Below the pieces are notes generated by a model that saw only the letters and a list, made by a program, of their open reading frames with translations, was not told where the DNA came from and made no database searches. Made by a program: the position numbers and the translations under genes. DNA of 64,000 nt. Source: Thermohalobaculum sp039026375 (GTDB lineage Bacteria > Pseudomonadota > Alphaproteobacteria > Rhodobacterales > Rhodobacteraceae). The first letter of the stretch is position 1. Every line of letters begins with the position of its first letter. Positions 41,901 to 50,574 of the stretch are shown here, piece by piece. The DNA lies in NCBI GenBank assembly GCA_039026375.1, contig JBCCML010000015.1, positions 29,697-93,696 on the forward strand, written 5' to 3'.

Positions 41901-44400
41901 CCCGGCCCCCGAGATGGTGGAACTGGCCGATGTCGAGCCTGCCTCGAACATCACCAGCCGCCTGGCCTCCGGCGCCATGTCACACGGCGCCCTGGTCGCC
42001 ACCGCGCACGAGGCGGTGGCCCACGGCACGAACATGGTCGGGGGCATGTCCAACTCGGGCGAGGGTGGCGAGCATCTCAGCCGGTACGGCACCATCCGCG
42101 CCAGCCGGATCAAGCAGTTTGCGTCCGGCCGTTTCGGGGTCTGGGCCGGCTATCTGGCCGACCCGAACCTGGAAGAGCTGGAGATCAAGATCGGCCAGGG
42201 CGCCAAGCCCGGCGAAGGCGGCCAGCTGCCCGCGCCCAAGGTCACGGTCGAGATCGCCGCAGCACGGGGTGGCACGCCGGGCGTTGAGCTGGTCAGCCCA
42301 CCGCCGCACCACGACACCTACTCGATCGAGGATCTGGCGCAGCTGATCCACGACTGTAAGGCGGCGCGCAAGCGCGTGATCGTCAAGCTGGTCTCCTCGG
42401 AAGGGATCGGCACCATCGCCGTGGGCGTCGCCAAGGCGGGCGCCGACGTGATCAACGTGGCCGGCAACACCGGCGGCACGGGCGCCGCGTCCGTGACGTC
42501 GCTCAAGTATACGGGCCGCGCGGCCGAGATCGGCATCGCCGAAGTCCACCAGGCGCTGTGCGCAAACGGCATCCGGCAGAAGGTCGTGCTGCGCTGTTCG
42601 GGCGCCATGCAGACGGGCTCGGACGTGGTCAAGGCCTCGCTGCTTGGCGGGGACAGCTTCGAGTTCGGCACCACCGCGCTCATGATGCTGAAGTGCGTCA
42701 TGGCGAAGAACTGCAACATCAAGTGCCCGGCCGGTCTGACCACCAATGCCGAAGTCTTCGATGGTGACCCGCGTGCCCTGGCGCAGTACCTGCTGAACAT
42801 CGCCCACGAGGTGCGCGAGATCCTGGCCAGCCTGGGTCTGCGCAGCCTGGATGACGCGCGCGGCCGGGCCGATCTGTTGCACCTGCTGGACCACCCGTCC
42901 TCGGTCGGGCAGCTGACGCTGCGCGGTATGCTGACCCAGGTGCCAGAGAACAGGGTGGATAACCCCGTTTATCTGGAGCGGGACTATGCCGTGGACGATG
43001 CCCTGTGGGAGCAGGTGAAGACCCAGGTCTTCCAAGGCGGCGAGACGGCCATCGAGCTGCGCCCGAACGAACCGTTGAACAACCGCAACAAATCGGTCGG
43101 CGGCCAGCTGTCCATCGATATCGAACGCCAGCTGAACCACACGGACGACCCGCTGCCCACGGCCGCCTTCCAGGACGACCGGGGCCGGCGCTATCTGGAC
43201 TACCGCACCGTGCGTGTGGTCACCCAAGGCTCGGCCGGCCAAAGCTTTGCCGCCTTCCTGACCGACGGCCTGGTCATGGAGCATACCGGCACCTGCAATG
43301 ACGGCGTCGGCAAGGGCGCTTGCGGCGGCGAGATCATTGTGCGTGCACCGCTCGGCGGCGGGTCGGGCGACGGCGAGAACGTGCTGATCGGCAACTTTGC
43401 GCTGTTCGGCGCGACCGGCGGGCGGACCTTCATCGAAGGCCAGGCGGGCGACCGCTTCGCCGTCCGGAACTCGGGCGCCACAGCGGTGGTCGAAGGCGTC
43501 GGCGATTTCTGCGCCGAATACATGACCAACGGCGCGGTTCTGAACTTGGGCGGCTTCTCCAAAGGCTTCGGCAACGGCATGTCGGGTGGCTTCGCCTATC
43601 AGTACGACCCCGAAGGCAACCTGCCGGCGATGATCAGCAAGGACAGCGTCTTCATGGGCATGCTGCGCGATGGCGGGCCCGAGGCGGACATCCACCGCGC
43701 CGCAATCCACCAGCTGCTCAGCTGGCATGTCGAAGCGACGGGATCGGCCAAGGCCACGGATCTGCTAGCGCGTTGGGACGAGGTGCAGGGTGACTTTGCC
43801 TGGATCATGCCCCAGGCACTGCTGCAGTATCAGGACGCCGACGCGATCTTTGCCGCCAAGTCGCGCAAGGACCTGGTGGAGGAGCTCTCGACCGCGCTGG
43901 CCGCCCACCAGGTGGCCTCACTCAAGGAATCGTGGAAGGCCGGCCAGCCCGTGCATCAGGGCTACGCGCCCGGCTATGGCGACACCGATACCGACGACAT
44001 GTACCGCCTGCTGAACAGCTACATGGTGCTGGAGATGGCGCAATCGATCGCGGCCAAGCGGCACAAGGTCGAGCCGCTGATGCGCGAGAAAGCCGCCCGC
44101 AACCTGATCCTGACCGAGGATTTCGCGCTGATGTCGGCCCTGGCCAAGCACGCGCGTGCGGCGGTCGGCGGCTATGACGACAAGGAACTGGCGGCCCTGG
44201 TCGCCAATAAGCGCCTGACAGACTTCAAGCAGGCGCTGTCCAAGCGCAACATCCTGAACATGGACAGCCCCGGCACCTATGCCTGGATGATCCATCAGGA
44301 CGCCAAGAACCGCGACGAACTGGGCCATGTGCCCAGCTTTGACGAGTTGTTTGCCCGCAACGCCCTGCCCGATGTGGTGGCGCGCACGGCCGCGGAGTAA
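38947..44400 (+). CDS. Glutamate-synthase-like large protein (GATase II, FMN/Fe-S and GXGXG domains)
   Basis: 1817 residues from the ATG at 38947; a TTG four codons earlier is possible. GATase class II: a short propeptide ends at C16 (HSACGVGF), the N-terminal nucleophile after processing. FMN-binding synthase domain: AKPGEGGQLPAPKVTVEIAA and VSPPPHHDTYSIEDLAQLI. Fe-S cysteines are C1250, C1256 and C1260, spacing x5 and x3, where classical GltB has x5 and x4. A GXGXG domain lies near 1400-1600. The last 200 residues are extra; GltB is usually about 1500. It should make glutamate from glutamine and 2-oxoglutarate, but no gltD (NADPH subunit) is near. A diflavin reductase gene 5 bp downstream is the probable electron donor. 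Confidence 0.85.
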   Translation: MRETGLYDADREHSACGVGFLTRKDGVQTADLLRKGHQALCAVPHRGGMSSEGVGDGAGISVDLSLSFFQKVTGLSLEPGGFGVGNFFLPQDESQHDRATDLISDRLASAGLNVVTVRDVPVDLDQIGPRAVKWQLPIRQWIFTAPDGLRDAALDSRIHGALLEIEEPAYTDPALAGLYPLSLSARVQVFKGRLNSWEIIPYFRDLSDPDHAVHTMYFHTRFSTNTDPHPTMAQPFRLMAHNGELNTDKKNRLSEAAIALARNKAIVRPSGQSDSCRLDQTLNARVYEEGLDLVEAVVAMMPPAWENESRLDENVRAMLEYFSLFEEKNDGPAALIFGDGNIIGARLDRLGLRPLRTVETEEYLAVMSEAGQISFPPETVISRGRVEAGGMIYWNHAEKRQYRTDDALQMLAKRKPYRELVAFAQVKIEDLPSADEDPALAATRYLGDLSTPARYVAYTHNQESFKFLMDPMLQSGAEKVSAMGYGNAINALSDNEGGVAKYFSQRFAQVTNPPLDSIREADGMTLRVALGEKPHNGQSRSRQIVVNSPILRMSDMLKIKKQDVTPWGRFDTLYQPVYGDRKANERALVEAIDAVADEVVTFARDKGGIAILTDRHIAKTSAAMPMTLAVSAVNQRLIEEGLRLKVSLIVESGQISSSHHIACALGFGGSAVYPLAVRLRAEELFGEDAYKAYYKFQKAAEKALMKTMGKVGLCTVESYSGGEFFEPNFLDTNDPVFARYLPNMKTPVGGVQFPTIAQSVADWHERALSVEGDADIPILGLFKERSEGAGHSYGVTAVRGFVDLTEEPISFAEAEGEVDPFRLLTLRQMNDAFGIDEKGYVNTSFDKLSPQAIDNFQITPGYRAFSSMMAEERHNRPAALRDVLAFPADIRFKDTAEDLKREMKLFNRAGNRDFVIRGLEVEDLGDGAYLMRLTGRKKSGMGPLDLLAQTLVERFGDDIVGHYVTRGALKVTAKGMALDYISRLRPAPEMVELADVEPASNITSRLASGAMSHGALVATAHEAVAHGTNMVGGMSNSGEGGEHLSRYGTIRASRIKQFASGRFGVWAGYLADPNLEELEIKIGQGAKPGEGGQLPAPKVTVEIAAARGGTPGVELVSPPPHHDTYSIEDLAQLIHDCKAARKRVIVKLVSSEGIGTIAVGVAKAGADVINVAGNTGGTGAASVTSLKYTGRAAEIGIAEVHQALCANGIRQKVVLRCSGAMQTGSDVVKASLLGGDSFEFGTTALMMLKCVMAKNCNIKCPAGLTTNAEVFDGDPRALAQYLLNIAHEVREILASLGLRSLDDARGRADLLHLLDHPSSVGQLTLRGMLTQVPENRVDNPVYLERDYAVDDALWEQVKTQVFQGGETAIELRPNEPLNNRNKSVGGQLSIDIERQLNHTDDPLPTAAFQDDRGRRYLDYRTVRVVTQGSAGQSFAAFLTDGLVMEHTGTCNDGVGKGACGGEIIVRAPLGGGSGDGENVLIGNFALFGATGGRTFIEGQAGDRFAVRNSGATAVVEGVGDFCAEYMTNGAVLNLGGFSKGFGNGMSGGFAYQYDPEGNLPAMISKDSVFMGMLRDGGPEADIHRAAIHQLLSWHVEATGSAKATDLLARWDEVQGDFAWIMPQALLQYQDADAIFAAKSRKDLVEELSTALAAHQVASLKESWKAGQPVHQGYAPGYGDTDTDDMYRLLNSYMVLEMAQSIAAKRHKVEPLMREKAARNLILTEDFALMSALAKHARAAVGGYDDKELAALVANKRLTDFKQALSKRNILNMDSPGTYAWMIHQDAKNRDELGHVPSFDELFARNALPDVVARTAAE

Positions 44401-44405
44401 CTGCG

Positions 44406-46139
44406 ATGAACGTACCTCTCTTTCCGAAGGACGCCCCGTTCTCCGAGGATCAGCGGTCCTGGATCTCGGGCTTCATGGCCGGTGTGTCGACCCGCTTGTT
44501 GGGCGGCGATGACGCGGCGTCGACGGGTCAGGTCGCCGCCAAGCCGCTGGACATCCTGTTCGGCACCCAGACCGGCAATGCCGAGGCGGTGGCCGAGGAG
44601 GCCGCGGCCCTGGCACGCACGCGCGGCTTTGCGCCGAAGGTGGCCGATCTGGACGCGATCGAGATGGACCAGCTGGCCGAGATGGAGAACCTGATCGTCG
44701 TGGTCTCGACCTATGGCGAAGGCGAGATGCCCGATAATGCGCAGATCTTCTGGGATGCCCTGGCCGCCCCCACCGCCCCGCGGCTGGAGAACCTGCAGTA
44801 CGGCGTGCTGGCGCTGGGCGACACCAGCTACGAACATTTCTGCCAGGCCGGTAAGCTGATCGACACGCGGCTGGAACAGCTGGGCGCCAAGCGGCTGGCG
44901 GCCCGGGTCGACTGCGATATCGACTACGAGGAGATCGCGACCAACTGGCTGGCCGGTGCGGTCCCGGATGCGGGCCCCGGCACAGCACCCGTCGAAGACG
45001 CCCCGGTCACCCCCGCGAAATCGGGTTGGAACCGCAAGAACCCCTACATCTCGACCCTGGTCGATAACCACAACATGTCGGGCGCCAAGTCGGGCAAGGA
45101 AATCCGCCACATCGCCTTTGACCTGGGTGACAGCGGCATGACCTACGAGGCGGGTGACGCCCTGGGCGTCATGCCGGTCAACGCGCCCGAACTGGTCCAG
45201 ACCTGGCTGGCGCGTCTGGGCGCGGATTATGACACAGCTATCGCGGGCAAAGATGCGTGCCTGGGCGATCTGTTGACCACGGGGCTGGAGTTCATGACGC
45301 CCTCGCGTGAGCTGATACGCGCCGTCGAAGGTCTGGCCCACGACCCCGAATTGTCCCACGTCGTCGGCAACGGCGATAAGGAAGCGCTGGAGGCGTTCCT
45401 CTGGGGAAAGGACGCGCTGGATCTGTTGAACATCAAGCCCGATCTGGCGTTGGACCCGGCCGAAGTCGTCAGCTGGCTGAAGCCACTGCAGCACCGGGCG
45501 TACTCGATCTCGTCCAGCCCCAAGGCGCACCCGGGCGAGGTGCACCTGACCGTGGCCGCCGTGCGTTGGATGTACGAAGGCCGCCAGCACAAGGGTGTGT
45601 GCTCGACCTTCCTGGCCGATCACGCGCCGGAAGGGGCCAGCGCCGGCATCTTCATGTCGCCCAACAAGGCGTTCCGCGTGCCCCAGGACGACGACCTGCC
45701 GATGATCATGGTGGGTCCCGGCACGGGCGTGGCGCCCTTCCGCGCCTTCCTGGAGGAACGGCGCGAACGCGGTGCCAACGGCATGAACTGGCTGTTCTTC
45801 GGCGACCAGCACCGCGAATGTGACTTCATCTATGAAGACGAGATTGCAGAGATGAGCACCTCCGGCCTGCTAACGCGCCTGGATCTGGCGTTCTCGCGCG
45901 ATCAGGCGGCCAAGATCTACGTCCAGAACCGCATGATCGAGAACGGGCGCGACCTGTTCGGGCTGCTGGAAGAGGGCGGGCACTTCTACGTCTGCGGGGA
46001 CGCGACCCGCATGGCCCGCGACGTCGACGCGGCCCTGCACGAGATCGTCGCCACCCATGGCGGCCTGTCCGAAGAGGCCGCCGGCGAGTACGTCAACAAG
46101 CTGAAGAAAGACAAGCGCTACGTCCGCGACGTCTACTGA
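44406..46139 (+). CDS. CysJ-like diflavin reductase (FMN flavodoxin + FAD/NADPH domains)
   Basis: 577 residues, cytoplasmic. Flavodoxin domain at about 48-195: ILFGTQTGNAEAVAEEAA, VVSTYGEGEMPDNAQ and LALGDTSYEHFCQAGK. FAD domain: YEAGDALGVMPVN, HRAYSISSSP and GVCSTFLAD. NADPH domain: MVGPGTGVAPFRAFLEERR, FFGDQH and YVCGDATRMARDV; it ends KRYVRDVY, the CysJ-type C-terminus. In sulfite reductase this protein passes NADPH electrons to the hemoprotein CysI, but no cysI is in the window. Only 5 bp separate it from the glutamate-synthase-like gene, so the pair probably works together, with this protein replacing GltD as NADPH donor (inference). Confidence 0.88.
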   Translation: MNVPLFPKDAPFSEDQRSWISGFMAGVSTRLLGGDDAASTGQVAAKPLDILFGTQTGNAEAVAEEAAALARTRGFAPKVADLDAIEMDQLAEMENLIVVVSTYGEGEMPDNAQIFWDALAAPTAPRLENLQYGVLALGDTSYEHFCQAGKLIDTRLEQLGAKRLAARVDCDIDYEEIATNWLAGAVPDAGPGTAPVEDAPVTPAKSGWNRKNPYISTLVDNHNMSGAKSGKEIRHIAFDLGDSGMTYEAGDALGVMPVNAPELVQTWLARLGADYDTAIAGKDACLGDLLTTGLEFMTPSRELIRAVEGLAHDPELSHVVGNGDKEALEAFLWGKDALDLLNIKPDLALDPAEVVSWLKPLQHRAYSISSSPKAHPGEVHLTVAAVRWMYEGRQHKGVCSTFLADHAPEGASAGIFMSPNKAFRVPQDDDLPMIMVGPGTGVAPFRAFLEERRERGANGMNWLFFGDQHRECDFIYEDEIAEMSTSGLLTRLDLAFSRDQAAKIYVQNRMIENGRDLFGLLEEGGHFYVCGDATRMARDVDAALHEIVATHGGLSEEAAGEYVNKLKKDKRYVRDVY

Positions 46140-46214
46140 TCGGACCAGCGATTAGTCGCGGAACCCGCTTTGACAGCCGGGCGCCCGTGCGGCGCTCGAC
46201 AACCGTTCGGCGCC

Positions 46215-47132
46215 TCACCCGAACGAAATCACGTTCGACAGCACCAGCTCGATCAGCACGATCAGGGCCGTCAACGCGCCAAGATAAACGGCGAACTTGG
46301 TGTGATCCTCGCCGTCGATCACGACCTTGCGCAGCAGCGATCCGAAGATGTCAAAGATCGAGACGGTGACCAGGATAATCAACAGGATCGCCGCCCCTGA
46401 CGCATAGTCAAAGCCGCGCAGCGCTTCGCTCAGCGACATCCCGATGCCGCCTGCACCGACGATCCCCAGAACCGTGGCCGAGCGGACGTTCGCCTCGAAG
46501 CGATACAAAGAGAACGAGATCCAGAGCGGCAGCACCTGGGGCACAACGCCGTAGACGATCTCCTGCAGGCGCGAGGCCCCCGTGGCGCGGATGCCTTCCA
46601 CCGGCCGGGGGTCGATCGCCTCGACCGCCTCCGAGAATAGCTTCGCCAAGGTGCCCGTGGTGTGGATCGCCAGGGCCAGCACCCCGGCCAGCGGGCCCAG
46701 GCCGACCGCTGCCACAAAGATCAGCGCAAAGACCAACTCGTTGATCGCGCGCGCCGCGTCCATCAGACGGCGCACGGGGAACAGGATCCAGCCCGGCACC
46801 AGATTGGCCGATGACAACAGGCCGAACGGCACCGCCAGGATCACCGACAGGAACGAGCCCCAGACGGCCATCTGCACCGTCTCCAGCATCAGGTCCAGGT
46901 AGCTGCGCCAATAGCGAAAGTTGGGCTCCAGAAAATCCTCTAGCAACATCGCCATGTTGCCGCCGCCGCTGAGGACCTGGCCCATACGGTGCATATCCGC
47001 GGGCGCGAAGCTCCAGACCAACAGGACGATGAACCCGCCCCATAGCAGGACGTCAAAGATCTTTTCCTGGCGGGTGCGGCCAGGGATCTCGATCTCGGGC
47101 AGGTCGGCCCGCATTTCGGTGATTGCGGTCAT
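46215..47132 (-). CDS. phnE: Phosphonate-type ABC permease PhnE
   Basis: 305 residues with about seven hydrophobic segments. The permease signature is in HTTGTLAKLFSEAVEAIDPR and GIRATGASRLQEIVYGVVPQ, the EAA loop typical of PhnE, and GIVGAGGIGMSLSEALR near the C-terminus. Last gene of a phnC-phnD-phnE importer, after a terminator-like hairpin that should lower its expression relative to phnD. No C-P lyase or phosphonatase gene is in the window, so phosphonate, phosphite or phosphate ester cannot be chosen from sequence. Confidence 0.93.
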   Translation of the reverse strand: MTAITEMRADLPEIEIPGRTRQEKIFDVLLWGGFIVLLVWSFAPADMHRMGQVLSGGGNMAMLLEDFLEPNFRYWRSYLDLMLETVQMAVWGSFLSVILAVPFGLLSSANLVPGWILFPVRRLMDAARAINELVFALIFVAAVGLGPLAGVLALAIHTTGTLAKLFSEAVEAIDPRPVEGIRATGASRLQEIVYGVVPQVLPLWISFSLYRFEANVRSATVLGIVGAGGIGMSLSEALRGFDYASGAAILLIILVTVSIFDIFGSLLRKVVIDGEDHTKFAVYLGALTALIVLIELVLSNVISFG

Positions 47133-47145
47133 GGAAGATCCCCTG

Positions 47146-47184
47146 GGTAAAAATAGTCAGGGGGCCGCGCCGGGCAGCCCCCTG
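47146..47184 (-). terminator. Intrinsic terminator between phnD and phnE
   Basis: Arms GCCCCCTG and CAGGGGGC (8-bp stem, 47158-47184), followed on the minus strand by ACTATTTTTACC. A hairpin plus T-run between a binding-protein gene and its permease gene is a common way to make more binding protein than permease. Confidence 0.7.
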
Positions 47185-47244
47185 GTCGATCAGCTCAGCC
47201 GCAAATTACACGAGCAGAACACGTCAGCAGATCACTTGCACAGA

Positions 47245-48249
47245 TCACTTGCGCGGACGCGCGGCGGCGGCGGCGCGCACTTCGGCGATCAGGGCGTCAA
47301 GCTCGGCGATCTTGTCCGCCTTTTCGTCTGCCGTGAACGTCTCGTCGCCCTGGACCGACATGCGCTGACGGATCAGGTCCATCTCGTAGAAGGGCCATAG
47401 CTGAGCGTTCGAGGACGGCATGAACGGCCCCATGTCGATCATCGCCAGGTTGGCGCGGGCCTCGGCCACCTCCTCATCGCTGCCCAAGCGGCCATAGGTC
47501 ATGAAGAAGTAGAGGATTTTGGACTTGATCGCGTCGTCCAGCTCCGGGCGCCAGGCCATCGGGTCCGAGGCGATCAGCGGTGAGCGCCAGATCTCCTTCA
47601 GCTCGGCAAAAAGCTCGGGCTTGGCGGTCTTCAGGCGCGAGTACATGCCGGTCGAGGAGGCAACGGCCGCATCGACCTGCTGCGTCGCGACCGAGATCAG
47701 GTTGGTCTCGTGATTGGCGTTGCGCACGGTCTTGAAGCAGTCGCGCGGGGCCACGCCTTCCTTGGCGAAGATGAAGGTGGAGGGGACCAGGAAGCCCGAG
47801 GTCGAGTTCGGGTCACCGATGCCAAAGTTCAGCGACTTGTCGCAGCTCATCACGTCCGAATAGGTCAGGGGCGAGTCCTTGTGGACGACCATCACCGACC
47901 AATAGCCCTGATCGCCGCCCGCTTCGGTGGTCTGTGCGAAGATCTCGGCGCCAGCACGGTCCACGGCGACCATGGCCGATTTGTTGCCGTACCAGACAAC
48001 GTCGACCTTGTCGAAGCGCATGCCTTCGATCACGCCGGCATAGTCCGACGCGAAGAACGGTTCGACCGGCAGTCCAATCGCCTCCTGCAGATCCTCGAGG
48101 AACGCGCCCCATTTCTCGCGCTGGGCGCTGGAGCTTTCGGTGGACAGAATGCCGAAGTACAGCGTGTCGGGGTTTTCACGCTCGGCCATCACCGGGGTGG
48201 CCAGGCCAACGGCGATCGCCGCAGCCGCAAGGGACTTGATCAGGTTCAT
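47245..48249 (-). CDS. phnD: Phosphonate-type ABC substrate-binding protein PhnD
   Basis: 334 residues with signal peptide MNLIKSLAAAAIAVGLATPV (cleavage near VMA-E). The PhnD family is recognised by LYFGILSTESSSAQREKWGA, FASDYAGVIEGMRFDKVDVV, WYGNKSAMVAVDRAGAE, FGIGDPNSTSGFLVPSTFIF and VASSTGMYSRLK. The Ser/Thr-rich STSG segment is at the ligand phosphonate site in characterised PhnD proteins. A 12-bp direct repeat CAGATCACTTGC (47228-47239 and 47241-47252) overlaps the stop codon. Confidence 0.94.
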   Translation of the reverse strand: MNLIKSLAAAAIAVGLATPVMAERENPDTLYFGILSTESSSAQREKWGAFLEDLQEAIGLPVEPFFASDYAGVIEGMRFDKVDVVWYGNKSAMVAVDRAGAEIFAQTTEAGGDQGYWSVMVVHKDSPLTYSDVMSCDKSLNFGIGDPNSTSGFLVPSTFIFAKEGVAPRDCFKTVRNANHETNLISVATQQVDAAVASSTGMYSRLKTAKPELFAELKEIWRSPLIASDPMAWRPELDDAIKSKILYFFMTYGRLGSDEEVAEARANLAMIDMGPFMPSSNAQLWPFYEMDLIRQRMSVQGDETFTADEKADKIAELDALIAEVRAAAAARPRK

Positions 48250-48311
48250 CTCACTCTCCTGTCGTCGGGTGGAAGTCGGGGGAAATCTGGTGGCAGTCGG
48301 GTTGGGACACA

Positions 48312-48343
48312 GTCAGGCAGTCAGGCAGTCAGGCGGTCAGGCG
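48312..48343. repeat. Octamer tandem repeat (GTCAGGCR x4) at the phnC stop
   Basis: Four perfect-phase 8-mers, two GTCAGGCA then two GTCAGGCG. The phnC stop codon (minus strand TGA, 48337-48339) lies in the last unit. The array sits between phnC and phnD and could vary in copy number. Confidence 0.6.
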
Positions 48344-49173
48344 TTCACGGCAAGCGGCCGCCTCTCGAAGTCTTCGGCATCGGGCAGCACCAGTTCGTCG
48401 CTGGCCTCGCCATAAATCTCCCGCAGGAACGCGGTGGTCAGCTGGCGCGAGGGGCCGTCAAAGACGATCTCTCCGTCGCGCATCGCGATGGTGCGCCGAC
48501 AATAGCGGCGGGCGTACTCGACCTGGTGGAGCGAGACGACCACGGCCGCTCCCTCGGTGCGGTTGATCTCGGCCAGGATCTCCATCACGCGCTTGGCCGA
48601 CGCGGGATCCAACGAGGCGATCGGCTCGTCGGCCAGGATGACCTCGGCCTCCTGGACCAGACAGCGGGCGATGGCCGCGCGTTGCTGCTGACCGCCGGAC
48701 AGGGTGGCCGCGCGTTGGCGCGCTGTGGTGTCGATGCCCACGCGGGCGAGCGCCCGCATCGCCTGGCGCTGCTCATCCTGGGAAAAGATCATCAGCGTCC
48801 CGCGCAGCCGGGGCACCCGGCCCAGACGCCCAGCCAGCACGTTGCGCAACACCGACAGGCGCGGCACCAGGTTGAACTGTTGAAAAATCACGCCCAGGCG
48901 GCGGCGGACCGATCCAACGCTGCCCGCCACGCGGCCGCTGCTTTGGACCCTCTCGCCCAACACCGTGATCTCGCCGCCCGCCGCGCCGCGATTGGCGTTC
49001 ACCAGGCCGGCGATGTGGCGGATCAGGGTGGATTTGCCCGAGCCGGACGCGCCGATCAGCGCCACCATCTCGCCCGGTCCTACTGAAAACGAGACGTCGA
49101 TCAGGGCGCGCCGCCCATTCCCAAAGGTTTTCGAGACGTTCCGTACGGTGATCGCTTGGGTGATCACTTGCAT
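48337..49173 (-). CDS. phnC: Phosphonate-type ABC importer ATPase PhnC
   Basis: 278 residues. Walker A GASGSGKSTLIRH, the PhnC-typical IFQQFNLVPRLSVLRNVLAG, signature LSGGQQQRAAIARCL, Walker B VILADEPIASLDP, and VVVSLHQVEYARRYCRR. First gene of the phnCDE unit. A CadC-like regulator gene lies 123 bp upstream in the same direction and may control the importer, although no shared operator is visible. The C-terminus ends within the octamer repeat tract. Confidence 0.94.
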   Translation of the reverse strand: MQVITQAITVRNVSKTFGNGRRALIDVSFSVGPGEMVALIGASGSGKSTLIRHIAGLVNANRGAAGGEITVLGERVQSSGRVAGSVGSVRRRLGVIFQQFNLVPRLSVLRNVLAGRLGRVPRLRGTLMIFSQDEQRQAMRALARVGIDTTARQRAATLSGGQQQRAAIARCLVQEAEVILADEPIASLDPASAKRVMEILAEINRTEGAAVVVSLHQVEYARRYCRRTIAMRDGEIVFDGPSRQLTTAFLREIYGEASDELVLPDAEDFERRPLAVNA

Positions 49174-49296
49174 GTTGGTTCCCCTTCCACGTCAGGGAAC
49201 CGCGATGCGGCGACAGCCGTGTGACAGCGCGATGATGTTTGTGTTGCAGAGGGGGCGCCACGCCGAGCGCGCCGCCCCTGTTAGTTAGCAGAAGGG

Positions 49297-50574
49297 TCAG
49301 CAGACCATGATGGGATCGGTCAGCTTGCGATAGCGCGGATGGGCCGACAGCTCGCCGTGCAGCGGGTCACCCCGAAGATAGCTGAGATACCGCCAGCCCG
49401 TGTCGAACAGCTCCTCGATCGTGTCGATGGCCCCGTCCACATCACCCGCATGCGCCAGGGCCGCGGCATCATAAAAGTAGACCATCGGATCACGTTGGCT
49501 GCAGGCCAGACGCGCCGCCGCCTCATAGCGGCCCAGCATCGCCTCCGCCGCGCGCCGCGTGCTGTAGACGCGGGGCTCGCGACCCGCCAGATCCAACTGC
49601 TCGGACGTGCGCCGGACACACATCTCGGCATTCATCCGCGCCCGGGCCGTGTCGCCCAAAGCCAGCGCCGAGCGCGCCGCGATGTAAAGCGGACGGTAAT
49701 CCTCGGGCCTGAGCGCGGCGCTACGTTCGGCCAGCAGCAACGCCTTGTTGTGCTCGCCCGCGCAGAAATGCGCCTGGCAGGCCACGTAGTAGGTGTCCGG
49801 GTCCGATGGATCCAAGGTGATCGCCCGGCCAAAGGCCGCCTTGCTCAGCTGGGCATAGCCCAGCGCCCCCGCCGTATAGCCCAGCGCCCGCTGGGTCTGG
49901 GGCACCCCTGGCCGCAGCGACGCCGCCCGGTTTGCCGCGCAGTGCGCCTTTTCCAGGCGCCCGTCATCCGCCTCGTTGTGCACGGCCAGGGCCGCAAGCA
50001 GCACGGCGTACTCCGCCAGGACCGCGGCTGTGTTCGGCGCCATGTCGGCGGCATCTTCAATCAGCCCCAGGATGTCAGCGCCCGCGCGGAACCCGGACGA
50101 CCGCGCCAGGCGCTGCGCCTCCAGCACCTGCAGGTGCGCCTCCAGCGCCCGGTCGTCGCCGTCATCGGGCGTGGCGGGCATGATCTCGGGCGCGGCGGCT
50201 GGCCACCTGACCGGCTGGCGCAGGCGATAGCCCGATTTCTGCACCGTCTCGATCATCTGCGGCGCGGAGCGCTTGTCACCGAAGACGCGGCGCAGCTCGG
50301 TCACCGCCTGGGTCAGGCTTTCCTCGCCCACATGAACATCCGGCCAGACCCGATCCATCAGATCGTTTCGGCAGACCACATGGCCATCCGCCTCGGCCAG
50401 CGTGGTCAGCACCCGGATAGCCCGCGGTGAAAGCCGCCGGCTGATCGCGCCGTCCGTGACGGTGCGCGCGGCGGCATCAACCTGCCAGCGCCCAACTGAA
50501 TACTCTGCGTTGTCTAGGCCCGGCTGCGCGAAATCCGACGCCGCCTGGCCAAAATGTGCACCCCCGTCGTGCAT
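49297..50574 (-). CDS. CadC-like transcription regulator: winged helix plus TPR-type repeats
   Basis: 425 residues from the ATG at 50574 (GGAAGG upstream at good spacing; a TTG five codons earlier is less likely). The N-terminal 25-105 is an OmpR/CadC-type winged helix: ISRRLSPRAIRVLTTLAEAD, LMDRVWPDVHVGEESLTQAV and ETVQKSGYRLR. There is no receiver domain and no membrane segment. Residues about 150-420 are helical TPR/SEL1-like repeats (AFGRAITLDPSDPDTYYVAC, ALLLAERSAALRPEDYRPLY), a likely ligand- or protein-binding part. In this class control is by ligand binding rather than phosphorylation. Neighbours suggest the phnCDE importer or the isochorismatase-family gene as targets. Confidence 0.86.
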   Translation of the reverse strand: MHDGGAHFGQAASDFAQPGLDNAEYSVGRWQVDAAARTVTDGAISRRLSPRAIRVLTTLAEADGHVVCRNDLMDRVWPDVHVGEESLTQAVTELRRVFGDKRSAPQMIETVQKSGYRLRQPVRWPAAAPEIMPATPDDGDDRALEAHLQVLEAQRLARSSGFRAGADILGLIEDAADMAPNTAAVLAEYAVLLAALAVHNEADDGRLEKAHCAANRAASLRPGVPQTQRALGYTAGALGYAQLSKAAFGRAITLDPSDPDTYYVACQAHFCAGEHNKALLLAERSAALRPEDYRPLYIAARSALALGDTARARMNAEMCVRRTSEQLDLAGREPRVYSTRRAAEAMLGRYEAAARLACSQRDPMVYFYDAAALAHAGDVDGAIDTIEELFDTGWRYLSYLRGDPLHGELSAHPRYRKLTDPIMVC

